Shown one piece after another: positions 1 through 9,281 of a stretch of DNA of 64,000 bases; position 1 is the first letter of the stretch; each line of letters begins with the position of its first letter. The DNA is from JADJOM01 sp046327715 (GTDB taxonomy: Bacteria; Gemmatimonadota; Gemmatimonadetes; Gemmatimonadales; GWC2-71-9). A program made the position numbers and the translations under genes. Below the pieces are notes generated by a model that worked only from the letters and a program-made list of their open reading frames with translations, was not told the origin of the DNA and did no database searches. The stretch spans positions 62,001-126,000 of the forward strand of contig JAXLXY010000010.1 in assembly GCA_046327715.1 (NCBI GenBank), in the 5' to 3' direction.

Positions 1-28
1 TCCGCGCCCTGCTCTAAGGGGCCTCGGT

Positions 29-116
29 CAATCCCCCAATCCCCCAATCGCCCAATCGCCCAATCGCCCAATCGCCCAATCGCCCAATCCCCGCTTCCCG
101 TTTCCCGCTCCCCGCC
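29..116. repeat. Tandem 8-mer repeat CCCAATCG/CCCAATCC
   Basis: About eight copies of an 8-bp unit run into a few CCCGCTTC-type 7-mers. The array ends just before the first gene. The same unit recurs at 9198-9281 and, inverted, at 58584-58672. Bases 1-17 read in frame as Arg-Ala-Leu-Leu-stop and may be the tail of an upstream plus-strand gene, but 17 bases cannot prove it. Confidence 0.85.
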
Positions 117-129
117 TATTCTTTGTGGT

Positions 130-648
130 ATGCTGACGGCCCTCAAGCTCCTCCAGTCCCTGTTCAAGACCCTCCACTCCGACGGCACCCCCGGCCAGGT
201 GGCGGCGGGGATCATGCTGGGGGCGGGCATCGGCCTCACTCCGCTGCTCTCGGCCCACAACCTGGTGCTGTTCGCGGCGATCGTCCTGCTCAACGTCTCC
301 TTCGGCGGCGGGATGCTCGGGATGGCGCTGTTCACCCCGGTGGGCTTCCTGCTCGACCCGCTCTTCGACCGCGTGGGGCTGGCGCTGCTCCGCGCGCCGG
401 GCCTCGCGGGGCTGTGGACCGACTGGTACAACATCCCCCTGCTGCCCTACACCAACTTCAACAACTCCGTGACCCTCGGCAGCATCGTGGTGTGGCTGCT
501 GCTCACGGTGCCGATCTACTGGGGCGCCAAGCTCGCCATCGCCCGCTACCGCGCCACCTACGGCGCGAAGGTGATGAACTCCCGCTTCATGAAGGGCCTC
601 AAGGCGTCGAAGGCCTACAACGTCTACAGCTGGTTCAACCCCGAATGA
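130..648 (+). CDS. TIGR03546 family integral membrane protein
   Basis: A 172-residue protein rich in hydrophobic helices: a Gly-rich segment (VAAGIMLGAGIGLTPLL) at about residues 20-45, a second at about 48-75, and one at about 118-140 (VVWLLLTVPIYWGAKLAI). It is followed by a basic, soluble tail. The fold and the conserved early Gly-Thr-Pro-Leu segment resemble the DUF2062-like TIGR03546 family. From family knowledge, this family is usually encoded next to TIGR03545 in diderm bacteria, and that is the arrangement here: its stop overlaps the next start as ATGA. Function is unknown; an envelope role is inferred. The start is the ATG that places the first helix near the N-terminus. No strong ribosome site is visible upstream. 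Confidence 0.8.
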   Translation: MLTALKLLQSLFKTLHSDGTPGQVAAGIMLGAGIGLTPLLSAHNLVLFAAIVLLNVSFGGGMLGMALFTPVGFLLDPLFDRVGLALLRAPGLAGLWTDWYNIPLLPYTNFNNSVTLGSIVVWLLLTVPIYWGAKLAIARYRATYGAKVMNSRFMKGLKASKAYNVYSWFNPE

Positions 649-2480
649 CCCGCGCCGCCTTCAGGATCTTCCGCTGGCGCGCCGTGGGCGTCATCCTGCT
701 CGCCCTCGTGCTGCTGGTGGTCTGCTGGTTCCTCTTTGCCGAGACGCTGATCCGCAAGTCCGCGGAGGACAGCCTCTCCGAGACCCTCGGCACCCAGGTG
801 GACATCGGCAGCCTCGTCATCCGCGAGGGCGACGTCGCCGTGGACGTGGGCGACCTGGCCATCGCCGACCCGCGCAATCCCGCCCGCAACCTGTTCGAGG
901 CCGGCACCATCACCGTGGACCTCGACCCGGTGCCGCTGGCCGAGAAGAAGATCGTCATCGACCAGGTGAAGCTGTCGGGCCTCCGGTTCCTCACCACCCG
1001 TGCCACCCCCGCGCGCCCCGCCGATCCCAACAGCCCCGCCGGCCGCCTGCTCCGCGAGACCGAGGCCTGGGCCCGCGACAAGTTCAACTTCCCCAAGCTC
1101 GCCCTCGGCCGGGTGGACACCGTCAAGAGCCTGGTGCTCAACCCCGAGCAGCTGGGCTCGGTGCAGGCCGCGAAGGCGTTCCTGGGCCAGGTGGATTCCA
1201 CCCGCGCCGCCTTCGAGCAGTCGCTGGCCGGCCTCGAGCTCAAGCCGCTGGTGGACAGCGCCGGCGCCCTCGCCACCCGGCTGGCGCAGACCGACCCGAA
1301 GAAGCTCGGCCTCGCCGGCGCCCGCGACGCCGCGCAGCAGGTGCAGCGCACCCTCGACCGGCTCAAGCAGGCGCGCCAGCGGCTGCAGGCGCTGGAGCAG
1401 TCGGCCCGGGGCTCCGCCGCGGCGCTGGGCCAGGGGCTCGCGGACGTCGACGCCGCCCGGCAGCGGGACTACGCCTTCGCCAGGGGGCTGCTCAACCTGC
1501 CCAGCTTCGACGCCCCCAACATCGGGCAGTCGCTCTTCGGGACGCAGAGCACCGACTACTTCCAGCAGGCGCTCTACTACGCCCAGCTGCTGCAGAAGTA
1601 CGTGCCGCCGGGCCTGCAGCCCTGGAACCGGCCCGGCCCCAAACGCACCCGGATGGACGGCACCACGGTCGAGTTTCCGAAGGAGCGGGAGTATCCCCGC
1701 TTCCTGCTCCGGCAGGGGAGCATCGACCTGGCGGCGGGTCAGGGGGAGCAGCACCGCTTCGCCGCCAGCTTCGGCGGCATCACCAGCCAGCCGGCGCTGT
1801 ACGGTCGCCCGGCGACGCTCAGCGCCGCGGGGCGCCTCGGCGGCGCCACCCCGCTCGACGTCAACCTGGCGCTGCTCTCGCGGCACTACGGCAAGGCGCC
1901 CACCGATTCGCTGGTGGCGCGGGTGGGGGGCGTGCCGCTCCCGGCCATCCCGCTCCCGGGGCTGCCCTTCACCGTGAATCCCGGCGCCAGCGCCGTCGGC
2001 TTCAGCTTCAGCCTCTCCGGCGACCGGCTGCACGGCAGCTGGGACCTCACCAGCGACCGCGCCGCGTGGAGCGCCGACACCAGCCGGCTCCGGGCGGCGG
2101 GCCTGGTCGAGAACACCGTCTGGCGGGTGGTGAGCGGGCTGACCCAGCTCCGGGTGCGGGCCGAGCTGGGCGGCACCATCGCGAGCCCCACCCTCCGGGT
2201 GCAGTCCAACCTCGATGACGCCATCGCCGAGCGCCTCAAGGGGCTGGTGTCGGAAGAGCTGGCGCGGGCGGAACAGAAGGCGCGCGCCGCGGTGGACCAG
2301 CTGGTGGATCAGCAGGTCACCGCCCTGCGCGGCAGGGTGGGGGAGTTCTCCAGTCAGGCGCTGGCGCGGCTGCCGGTGGAAAAGTCGCAGCTCGACGGCG
2401 TGCAGCAGCGGCTGGAGTCGGAGCTCAAGCGCCTTACCCGCGGTGCGGCCGGCGGGCTCTCGCTCCCCAGGATCCCGTGA
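645..2480 (+). CDS. TIGR03545 family envelope protein
   Basis: A 611-residue protein with one N-terminal membrane anchor (residues about 11-30, VGVILLALVLLVVCWFLFA) and a large presumably periplasmic part. Residues about 30-120 look like an AsmA/intermembrane-type beta region. The middle (about 190-290) and the C-terminus (about 540-600) are long charged helices, likely coiled coils. It starts at ATG 645 inside the stop of the upstream gene (ATGA), so the two are translationally coupled. Members of TIGR03545 are uncharacterised and typically paired with TIGR03546. A transport or scaffold role at the envelope is only an inference. Its own stop overlaps the next gene start (GTGA). Confidence 0.8.
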   Translation: MTRAAFRIFRWRAVGVILLALVLLVVCWFLFAETLIRKSAEDSLSETLGTQVDIGSLVIREGDVAVDVGDLAIADPRNPARNLFEAGTITVDLDPVPLAEKKIVIDQVKLSGLRFLTTRATPARPADPNSPAGRLLRETEAWARDKFNFPKLALGRVDTVKSLVLNPEQLGSVQAAKAFLGQVDSTRAAFEQSLAGLELKPLVDSAGALATRLAQTDPKKLGLAGARDAAQQVQRTLDRLKQARQRLQALEQSARGSAAALGQGLADVDAARQRDYAFARGLLNLPSFDAPNIGQSLFGTQSTDYFQQALYYAQLLQKYVPPGLQPWNRPGPKRTRMDGTTVEFPKEREYPRFLLRQGSIDLAAGQGEQHRFAASFGGITSQPALYGRPATLSAAGRLGGATPLDVNLALLSRHYGKAPTDSLVARVGGVPLPAIPLPGLPFTVNPGASAVGFSFSLSGDRLHGSWDLTSDRAAWSADTSRLRAAGLVENTVWRVVSGLTQLRVRAELGGTIASPTLRVQSNLDDAIAERLKGLVSEELARAEQKARAAVDQLVDQQVTALRGRVGEFSSQALARLPVEKSQLDGVQQRLESELKRLTRGAAGGLSLPRIP

Positions 2481-3445
2481 GCCTGCCCCTGGCGGCCGGG
2501 CTGGTCCTCTTCGGCCTCCTCGTCCTCGCCGGCGGGGGGGAGCTGCTGGTGCGGGGTGCCACGGCCCTCGCCCGCCAGGCCGGCGTCACCCCCGCCGTGA
2601 TCGGCCTGACGGTGGTGGCGATGGGGACCTCCCTCCCCGAGCTCGTGGTGAGTGCCACCGCCGCCGTTGGTGGGCAGCCGGCCATCGCCGTGGGGAACGT
2701 GATCGGCTCCAACATCTTCAACGTGGTCGGGGTGCTGGGCATCACCGCGCTGATCACGCTCGTGCCGGTGACGGGCTCCGCCGTGAAGCTGGAATGGCCG
2801 GTGATGGCGCTGGTGAGCTGCCTGGTGCCGATCATCGCGCGCGACGGCCTGGTGGACCGGGCCGAGGGGGCGTTCCTCCTGGCGAGCCTGGTGGGCTTCA
2901 CGGCCTACATGGTGAACCTGGGGCGCCGGCAGGTCGCCGGGGCCGAGGAGGCGCAGTTCGCCGCCGAGGCGGAGCGGCGCTCCGTGCGCGGGCCGATGGC
3001 GCGCCTGGCGCTGGCGCTGGCGGCGGTGGGCGCCGGGCTGCTGCTGCTCGTCTTCGGCGGCCGGATCCTGGTGCTCGGCGCGGTGGAACTGGCCCGCTTC
3101 GCCGGCCTGACGGAGCGGGTCATCGGGCTGACCGTGGTCGCCATCGGCACCTCGATGCCCGAGGTCGCGGCCTCGGTGGTGGCCGCGGTCCGGGGCCGCA
3201 GCGACGTGGCGGTGGCCAACCTGCTCGGCTCCAACATCTTCAACATCCTCGGCATCCTGGGCGTCACCGCCATGATCCAGCCGGTGCCGGTCGCCCCCGA
3301 GACCCTCCGGGTGGACCTGGTCTGGATGCTGGTGACCGCCTTCGTGCTCTTCCCGGTGCTGCGCAGCGGCATGCGGGTCACCCGGGTGGAGGGCCTCCTC
3401 CTGCTCGGCATCTACGCCGCGTACCTGGTGACGCTGCTCCGGTGA
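2477..3445 (+). CDS. CaCA family calcium/sodium antiporter (YrbG-like)
   Basis: A 322-residue polytopic membrane protein with the two inverted alpha repeats of the Ca2+:cation antiporter family. Repeat 1 has VVAMGTSLPELVVS followed by GNVIGSNIFNVVG. Repeat 2 has VVAIGTSMPEVAASVV followed by NLLGSNIFNILG. These carry the Glu/Asn ion ligands. About ten hydrophobic segments are separated by one basic cytoplasmic loop at residues about 150-172. Length matches the family. GTG start overlaps the preceding stop by 4 nt. It exchanges cations across the inner membrane; the exact ion pair cannot be read from sequence. Confidence 0.92.
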   Translation: MSLPLAAGLVLFGLLVLAGGGELLVRGATALARQAGVTPAVIGLTVVAMGTSLPELVVSATAAVGGQPAIAVGNVIGSNIFNVVGVLGITALITLVPVTGSAVKLEWPVMALVSCLVPIIARDGLVDRAEGAFLLASLVGFTAYMVNLGRRQVAGAEEAQFAAEAERRSVRGPMARLALALAAVGAGLLLLVFGGRILVLGAVELARFAGLTERVIGLTVVAIGTSMPEVAASVVAAVRGRSDVAVANLLGSNIFNILGILGVTAMIQPVPVAPETLRVDLVWMLVTAFVLFPVLRSGMRVTRVEGLLLLGIYAAYLVTLLR

Positions 3446-3555
3446 GCGGCCTGGTGGATTCATGACAGCCCGGTCCGGGTTTGCGAGCTTCCCCCTCGCG
3501 TCTCGCGCCGGACCCGATAGATTCGGCACACCTGTCACATAAAGCGAGAGGCCCG

Positions 3556-4707
3556 ATGCGCATCGCTGTACCCGCGGAGACCGCTCCGAACGAGCGGCGG
3601 GTGGCGCTGGTCCCGGAGTCCTGCAAGAAACTCATCCAGTCAGGGTACGAGGTGGCGGTGGAGGCCGGGGCGGGTGCCGCCGCGGGCTTCGCCGACGCGG
3701 CTTACACCGCCGTCGGCGCCCAGGTCGTGGCCGATGCCCGGGCCCTGGTCTCCTCCGGCGACCTCGTCCTCAAGGTGAACCCGCCCACCCACGGCGGCAG
3801 CCGCGACGAGGTGTCCTGGCTCAAGCCCGGCGCCATCGTCCTCTGCTCCCTGATGCCGCTGCGCAACCTGGGCGTGGTCCCGCCCCTCGTCGCGAAGCAG
3901 GTCACCGCCTTCGCCACCGACGCCATCCCGCGCACCACCCGGGCCCAGTCCATGGACACCCTCTCCTCCATGGCCAATATCACCGGGTACAAGGGCGTGT
4001 TGCTCGCCGCGGCGGAGCTCAACCGCTACTTCCCCATGTTCATGACCGCCGCCGGCATGGTCACGCCGGCCAAGGTGTTCGTGATCGGGGCGGGGGTGGC
4101 GGGGCTGCAGGCCATCGCCACCGCGCGGCGGCTCGGCGCCAACGTGCTGGCCACCGACGTGCGGCCCGAGGTCAAGGAGCAGATCGAGAGCGTCGGCGCC
4201 AAGTACGTCGGCATCGACCTCAAGGACTCCGCCGCCGCGGGTGGCGGCTACGCCAAGGAGCTCTCGGCCGAGGACCAGGCCCGCCAGCGCCAGATGCTGG
4301 TGGACCAGTGCGCCCAGTCCGACGTGGTCATCACCACGGCGCTGATCGGCGGCGTCTTCGCGCCGAAGCTGCTCACCGCCGAGACGGTGCGCTCCATGAA
4401 GCCGGGCTCGGTCATCGTGGACCTCGGCGCCGACGGCGGCGGCAACTGCGAGCTCTCGCAGCCCGGGCAGGTGGTGGTCGAGGGGGGCGTCACCATCCTG
4501 GCGCCGCTCAACGTGCCGGCCTCCATGCCCAACCACGCGAGCCTGCTCTTCTCCCGGAACCTGACCTCGTTCGTCCAGGCGTTCACCAAGGACAAGGCCT
4601 TCGTGCTCGACTTCAACGATGACATCCAGCAGGGGGCGGTCATCACCCACGCGGGCGAGGTGAAGCACGCCCGCACCCGGGACGCCCTCGCCAAGGCGGG
4701 CGCATGA
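3556..4707 (+). CDS. pntAA: NAD(P) transhydrogenase alpha subunit, part 1 (PntAA)
   Basis: Soluble NAD(H)-binding domain I of the proton-translocating, Re/Si-specific transhydrogenase, 383 residues. It begins RIAVPAETAPNERRVALVPE, typical of the AlaDH/PNT N-terminal domain. It has the dinucleotide-binding GAGVAGLQA loop at about residue 177, then the ATDVRPEVKEQIESVGA segment. The start at 3556 follows a GAGAGG ribosome site; longer in-frame starts have none. It overlaps the next gene by ATGA. The split into AA, AB and B genes is the common three-gene form. The enzyme moves hydride from NADH to NADP+ using the proton gradient. Confidence 0.95.
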   Translation: MRIAVPAETAPNERRVALVPESCKKLIQSGYEVAVEAGAGAAAGFADAAYTAVGAQVVADARALVSSGDLVLKVNPPTHGGSRDEVSWLKPGAIVLCSLMPLRNLGVVPPLVAKQVTAFATDAIPRTTRAQSMDTLSSMANITGYKGVLLAAAELNRYFPMFMTAAGMVTPAKVFVIGAGVAGLQAIATARRLGANVLATDVRPEVKEQIESVGAKYVGIDLKDSAAAGGGYAKELSAEDQARQRQMLVDQCAQSDVVITTALIGGVFAPKLLTAETVRSMKPGSVIVDLGADGGGNCELSQPGQVVVEGGVTILAPLNVPASMPNHASLLFSRNLTSFVQAFTKDKAFVLDFNDDIQQGAVITHAGEVKHARTRDALAKAGA

Positions 4708-5077
4708 CCCTCCTCACCGCCAGCACCCAGGTGCCCGCCGAGCCGGCGCCGGCTCCCGCCCACGCCCCGGCCGACGTCGACTTCTGGGGCCTGCTGTTCG
4801 TCTTCGTGCTCTCGTCGTTCATCGGCATGGGCGTCATCCGCCGGGTGTCCCGGCTGCTGCACACCCCGCTCATGTCGCTCACCAACGCCATCTCCGCCAT
4901 CGCGGTGGTGGGCGCCATCATCGTGGCCGGCGGCGAGTACCCGCCGCTCATCCGCGCCATGGGCGCGGTGGCCCTGTTCGCCTCGATGACCAACATCGTG
5001 AGCGGCTTCCTGATCACCAACCGCATGCTCAAGATGTTCAAGACCGACGAGAAGCGGCCGGGCGGAGGGCACGCGGC

Positions 5078-5081
<4 letters not shown>
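4704..5081 (+). CDS. pntAB: NAD(P) transhydrogenase alpha subunit, part 2 (PntAB)
   Basis: A 125-residue membrane protein: about 30 Ala/Pro-rich N-terminal residues, then three to four transmembrane helices containing the family segment RVSRLLHTPLMSLTNAIS. It ends in a short basic tail. This is the C-terminal membrane domain of PntA encoded as a separate gene; with PntB it forms the proton channel (domain II). It is linked by 4-nt ATGA overlaps to both neighbours, indicating one operon with coupled translation. Confidence 0.95.
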
Positions 5082-6487
<1,406 letters not shown>

Positions 6488-6490
6488 GCA

Positions 6491-6623
6491 CGGTTCGACG
6501 GTTGGGCGGTTCGGCGGTTGGGTGGGAGAAGCGAAGCGACCCTCCGGTGAGGCCACCGGAGGGTCGCTTTGCATCGGCCGGACCAACCGCCGAACCGCCT
6601 AGCCGCCTAGCCGCCTAACCGCC
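6491..6623. repeat. GGCGGTTC-type repeats forming a stem around a terminator
   Basis: Units of GGCGGTTC/GACGGTTG lie at 6491-6525. Their reverse complement (CCGCCTAG/CCGAACCG) lies at 6583-6623. The 15-mer at 6507-6521 is perfectly complementary to 6583-6597, so these repeats make an outer stem enclosing the terminator hairpin at 6535-6568. Confidence 0.85.
6535..6570. terminator. Bidirectional terminator between pntB and the DUF4412 gene
   Basis: A perfect 15-bp stem, AGCGACCCTCCGGTG (6535-6549) with its complement at 6554-6568, a 4-nt AGGC loop and a short T run. It lies between convergent genes. The core stem is the same as in the terminator at 9158-9187. Confidence 0.9.
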
Positions 6624-6627
6624 CCCC

Positions 6628-7326
6628 CTACGGCCTCCCCATCCCCGGCATCTTCATCTCCTGGTACCCCGCCGGCACCTGGAACGCCGAGGCATCCACC
6701 GCCTTCGGCTCGAGCTTGGTCACGATCATCAGCTGCTCGGCCTTGCCCCCCTCGAGCCTGCTCACCCGGAGCGGGAAGAAGCCGTCCTTGTAGAGCCGCG
6801 CGTACTCGGGGTTCGCAGCCGCGCCGGTCACGTCGGCCATCGGGTCGCGGCGGCCCATCGGGCCCCCGCCCCCACCCATCATGAAGTAGCCGAGCCCCTT
6901 GGCCACGCACATCTCCATCTTGTCCGGCTGGCCCGCTTCCTCGGCGTAGCGGTACACCTCGCAGCTGCGGCCCGCGATCGTCTCGGTCTTGCCGGTGGCG
7001 GTGATCTTCGGGGTCTTGGCCGGCCCATGGTCCATCCCCGGCATCTGGTGCCCCGCCTGGGAGAGGTCCATCGTCATGTACATCTTCTCGGAGGGCATGA
7101 TCATGGTCATCGTCTTGCCCGCCCCGTCCATGATCATCACCGCCTGCCGCCCCTCCCGGCCCATCTCGGTGCGCACCATCCCGCCCTTGTAGGTCTGCAC
7201 CATCTGCTGGTTCTTCTCGCTCATCTGCCAGGTCACCACCCCTTCGAACGCCTGGGCCGCGAGGCCGCCGGCCCCGAGGGAACAGAGGAGGGCGCCGGTC
7301 AGGGCGCGCGCGAGCGGAGCTGCCAT
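6628..7326 (-). CDS. Secreted DUF4412-like protein
   Basis: A 232-residue protein with an N-terminal signal peptide (ARALTGALLCSLGAGGLAAQ, cleavage probably after the Ala-Gln), then a beta-rich domain. The domain has FEGVVTWQMSEKNQ, many methionines (MIMDGAGKTMTMIMPSEK) and a GRSCEVYRYAEEAGQPDKME segment containing one of two Cys. This pattern fits the DUF4412 family of exported proteins. Start at ATG 7326 with GAGG upstream, spacing 8. The downstream half is Met- and Gly-rich, ending KMPGMGRP. Function unknown; a lipid- or metal-binding role is only a guess from the Met/His-rich stretch. Confidence 0.75.
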   Translation of the reverse strand: MAAPLARALTGALLCSLGAGGLAAQAFEGVVTWQMSEKNQQMVQTYKGGMVRTEMGREGRQAVMIMDGAGKTMTMIMPSEKMYMTMDLSQAGHQMPGMDHGPAKTPKITATGKTETIAGRSCEVYRYAEEAGQPDKMEMCVAKGLGYFMMGGGGGPMGRRDPMADVTGAAANPEYARLYKDGFFPLRVSRLEGGKAEQLMIVTKLEPKAVDASAFQVPAGYQEMKMPGMGRP

Positions 7327-7352
7327 GGGTTGCCTCACCGTTGGGGTACGAG

Positions 7353-7946
7353 TCACTTGGCCGGGCCGGTCCAGCGGCGATCCTCGATCGCCTGGTGCTG
7401 TTCGATCACATCCTGCGCCTTGCGGTAGTTGTCGAGGAACTCCTGCTCCCAGGCCCGGGGCATGTTGGCCCGCAGCCAGGGCGGGGTCAGGATCTCCTTG
7501 TCGGCCCCGGGGTGCACCGCCTCGACGTGCCCGAGGAAGTGGGTGGCGTAGCCGGCGTCCATCGTGTTGATCACCCGGAGCTCGAACGCCGCCACCCGGT
7601 CCTCCAGCACCGGCAGGCCGAGCCGCCCGAGGTGGTGCGGCACCGCCGCCAGCTTGTCGCCGTCGCGCCCGCTCTTGAACCCCAGGTCGTACACCAGGTC
7701 GAGCTGGCCGCGGTGCAGCAGGTGGATGCACAGCAGCCCGCTGTTCCAGACCAGCTCGTGGCTCAGGTGCCACTTGTGGATGTAGACGGAGAGGCGCGGA
7801 ACGCTGGGCGAGATCGACGCGCGCACCGCGCTGTCGGCGATCATCCCGTTCCGCCGGCCCTGCCAGGCCGAGGTGATGGCGATGGTGGGAGAGGCGAACT
7901 GCCGCAGCAGTTCGTACGCGGCATCGGTCTTCATGGCCCCAATCAT
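7353..7946 (-). CDS. Flavin reductase-like FMN-binding protein
   Basis: A 197-residue protein. YELLRQFASPTIAITSAWQG, then RNGMIADSAVRASISPSVPRL and the KWHLSHELVWNSG segment match the flavin reductase-like domain, a split beta-barrel that binds FMN and gives the Ser/Ala-rich loop that contacts the phosphate. A DLGFKSGRDGDKLA segment follows. The start is either ATG 7946 (GGGGGG 6-11 bases upstream) or ATG 7934; I chose the first. It is followed 26 bases on by the DUF4412 gene. Substrate unknown. A perfect 16-bp palindrome lies just before the start and may be an operator. Confidence 0.75.
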   Translation of the reverse strand: MIGAMKTDAAYELLRQFASPTIAITSAWQGRRNGMIADSAVRASISPSVPRLSVYIHKWHLSHELVWNSGLLCIHLLHRGQLDLVYDLGFKSGRDGDKLAAVPHHLGRLGLPVLEDRVAAFELRVINTMDAGYATHFLGHVEAVHPGADKEILTPPWLRANMPRAWEQEFLDNYRKAQDVIEQHQAIEDRRWTGPAK

Positions 7947-7948
7947 AA

Positions 7949-7964
7949 CACCCCCCGGGGGGTG
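7949..7964. promoter_or_regulatory. 16-bp perfect palindrome before the flavin reductase gene
   Basis: CACCCCCCGGGGGGTG, self-complementary over all 16 bases. It lies 2 bases upstream of the ATG at 7946, so it could be an operator or an mRNA structure that hides the ribosome site. The G-run also serves as the only ribosome-site candidate, which supports a translational role. Confidence 0.5.
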
Positions 7965-8152
7965 CAATCGGCTTCTGTACGGTCGTCCCCTTGCGGCACG
8001 AATTACCCTTCTCGTGCATCCATACGGGTGCGCCGGGGCAGGCCCCGGCTGGATTGTCCAAGCCGCGTGGAAACCTCGTGGAAAAGCCCCCACGGGTTCT
8101 GTTCGGGAAGCGGCGCTTTAAGTGATTGTCGGTCAGGCACTTAAAGTTATGT

Positions 8153-8181
8153 TTGGTTTTCCACGCGTTACATCTTATATT
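8153..8181 (+). promoter_or_regulatory. Sigma-70 type promoter of the sigma factor gene
   Basis: TTGGTT (8153-8158), a 17-bp spacer and TATATT (8176-8181), in a locally AT-rich stretch of an otherwise GC-rich intergenic region. The predicted transcript would start near 8188, about 50 bases before the start codon. The rest of the 7965-8152 gap shows no gene. Confidence 0.6.
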
Positions 8182-8239
8182 GGGCGGTCGTCCGCCGGAC
8201 CCTGACGGTGGATGTCCCAAGCCCAAGGAGGGGCGCCGA

Positions 8240-9133
8240 GTGACCATGCAGCCTCGCCGGAAGCGGCGCACGGTACGGCCGGCCCAGATCGCCAAGGCGG
8301 TCGATGAGGGCCGGGAAAGCCTGGACCTGTATCTGGACGAGATCAGCAAGGTGCCGCTGCTCTCCCGTGATGAAGAGATGGAGCTGGCCCGGAAGGCGTT
8401 TCGCGGCAACGTCGCGGCCCAGGAGCGTCTGGCGCGGCACAACGTCCGCTTCGTCGTCTCCGTGGCCAAGAAGTTCCAGAACCGCGGGGTTCCGCTCGTC
8501 GACCTGATCGGCGAGGGCAACCTCGGCCTCATGACCGCCGCCCGGAAGTTCGATCCCGATCGCGGCGTCAAGTTCATCTCGTACGCGGTGTGGTGGATCC
8601 GGCAGGCGGTGCAGGCGGCGATCGCCCGTCACGGCCGGCCGGTGCGGGTGCCGCTCAACCGGACCGCGGATCTTTCCCGGCTCGGGCGCACCACCACGCT
8701 GCTCAAGGACAAGCTGGGGCGGATGCCCACCACGGAGGAGCTGGCGCGGGCCACCGGCCTCACCGTGGAGGCGGTGCGCAGTCTCGGCGCCCTCAACACC
8801 GAGGCGGTGCGGCTGGATCATCCCACCCGCGACGGCGACAACTCCGAGCGGATCGAGCGCTTCACCGCCCTCGACCAGGAAGGCACCGACGCCCCGGCCA
8901 TCGCCAACAGCCAGACGTCGGACATCGAGGCGGCGCTCGCCACCCTGCCGCCCCGGGACGCCAAGGTCCTGCGGCTCTACTTCGGGCTCGAGGACGGCAA
9001 CAGCCGCACCCTCGAGGAGATCGGCCGGATGATGGGCGTCACCCGGGAGCGGATCCGTCAACTGCGCGACCGCGCCCTCACCCGCCTCCGCGAAGGCGAG
9101 CAGGGGCAGAAGCTGAAGGATCTGGTCGCGTAG
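8240..9133 (+). CDS. RNA polymerase sigma factor, sigma-70 RpoD/SigA family
   Basis: A 297-residue sigma factor. Region 1.2 (LDLYLDEISKVPLLSRDEE) is followed by region 2 (RHNVRFVVSVAKKFQNRG, then LIGEGNLGLMTAARKFDP and ISYAVWWIRQAVQAAIA), region 3 (about 150-215) and region 4 with the HTH GVTRERIRQLRDRALTRLR. It lacks the long region 1.1 and the non-conserved insert, so it is a short primary-like or group 2 factor. An AGGAGG site at 8226-8231 is 8 bases before GTG 8240 and 14 before ATG 8246; GTG is preferred. The terminator lies 24 bases after the stop. Confidence 0.93.
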   Translation: MTMQPRRKRRTVRPAQIAKAVDEGRESLDLYLDEISKVPLLSRDEEMELARKAFRGNVAAQERLARHNVRFVVSVAKKFQNRGVPLVDLIGEGNLGLMTAARKFDPDRGVKFISYAVWWIRQAVQAAIARHGRPVRVPLNRTADLSRLGRTTTLLKDKLGRMPTTEELARATGLTVEAVRSLGALNTEAVRLDHPTRDGDNSERIERFTALDQEGTDAPAIANSQTSDIEAALATLPPRDAKVLRLYFGLEDGNSRTLEEIGRMMGVTRERIRQLRDRALTRLREGEQGQKLKDLVA

Positions 9134-9156
9134 GCGGTCAGGCGGTTCGAATGTGA

Positions 9157-9190
9157 GCGACCCTCCGGTGCCAGCACCGGAGGGTCGTTT
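9157..9190 (+). terminator. Terminator of the sigma factor gene
   Basis: CGACCCTCCGGTG (9158-9170), CCAG loop, CACCGGAGGGTCG (9175-9187), then TTTGTTCTT. The 13-bp stem is identical to the core of the terminator at 6535-6568. It lies between convergent genes. Confidence 0.9.
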
Positions 9191-9197
9191 GTTCTTG

Positions 9198-9281
9198 CCC
9201 CCAATCCCCCAATCCCCCAATCCCCCAATCCCCCAATCCCCCAATCGCCCAATCCCCCAATCGCCCAATCCCCCAATCGCC
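9198..9281. repeat. Tandem 8-mer repeat CCCAATCC/CCCAATCG
   Basis: About ten copies of the 8-bp unit also seen at 29-91. It ends directly at the stop codon of the next minus-strand gene. Confidence 0.9.

Noticed and set aside
123..648. Upstream extension of the 645-2480 frame over the first gene
   Set aside because: It is the out-of-frame shadow of the TIGR03546 gene; the real start is the ATGA overlap at 645.
9140..9156. tRNA-like GGTTCGAATG
   Set aside because: Resembles a T-arm by chance; no cloverleaf or acceptor stem can be drawn around it.
9138..9276. Possible protein with repeating Gly-Asp-Trp-Ala-Ile-Gly
   Set aside because: It is only the translation of the CCCAATCG array; no start signal or domain.
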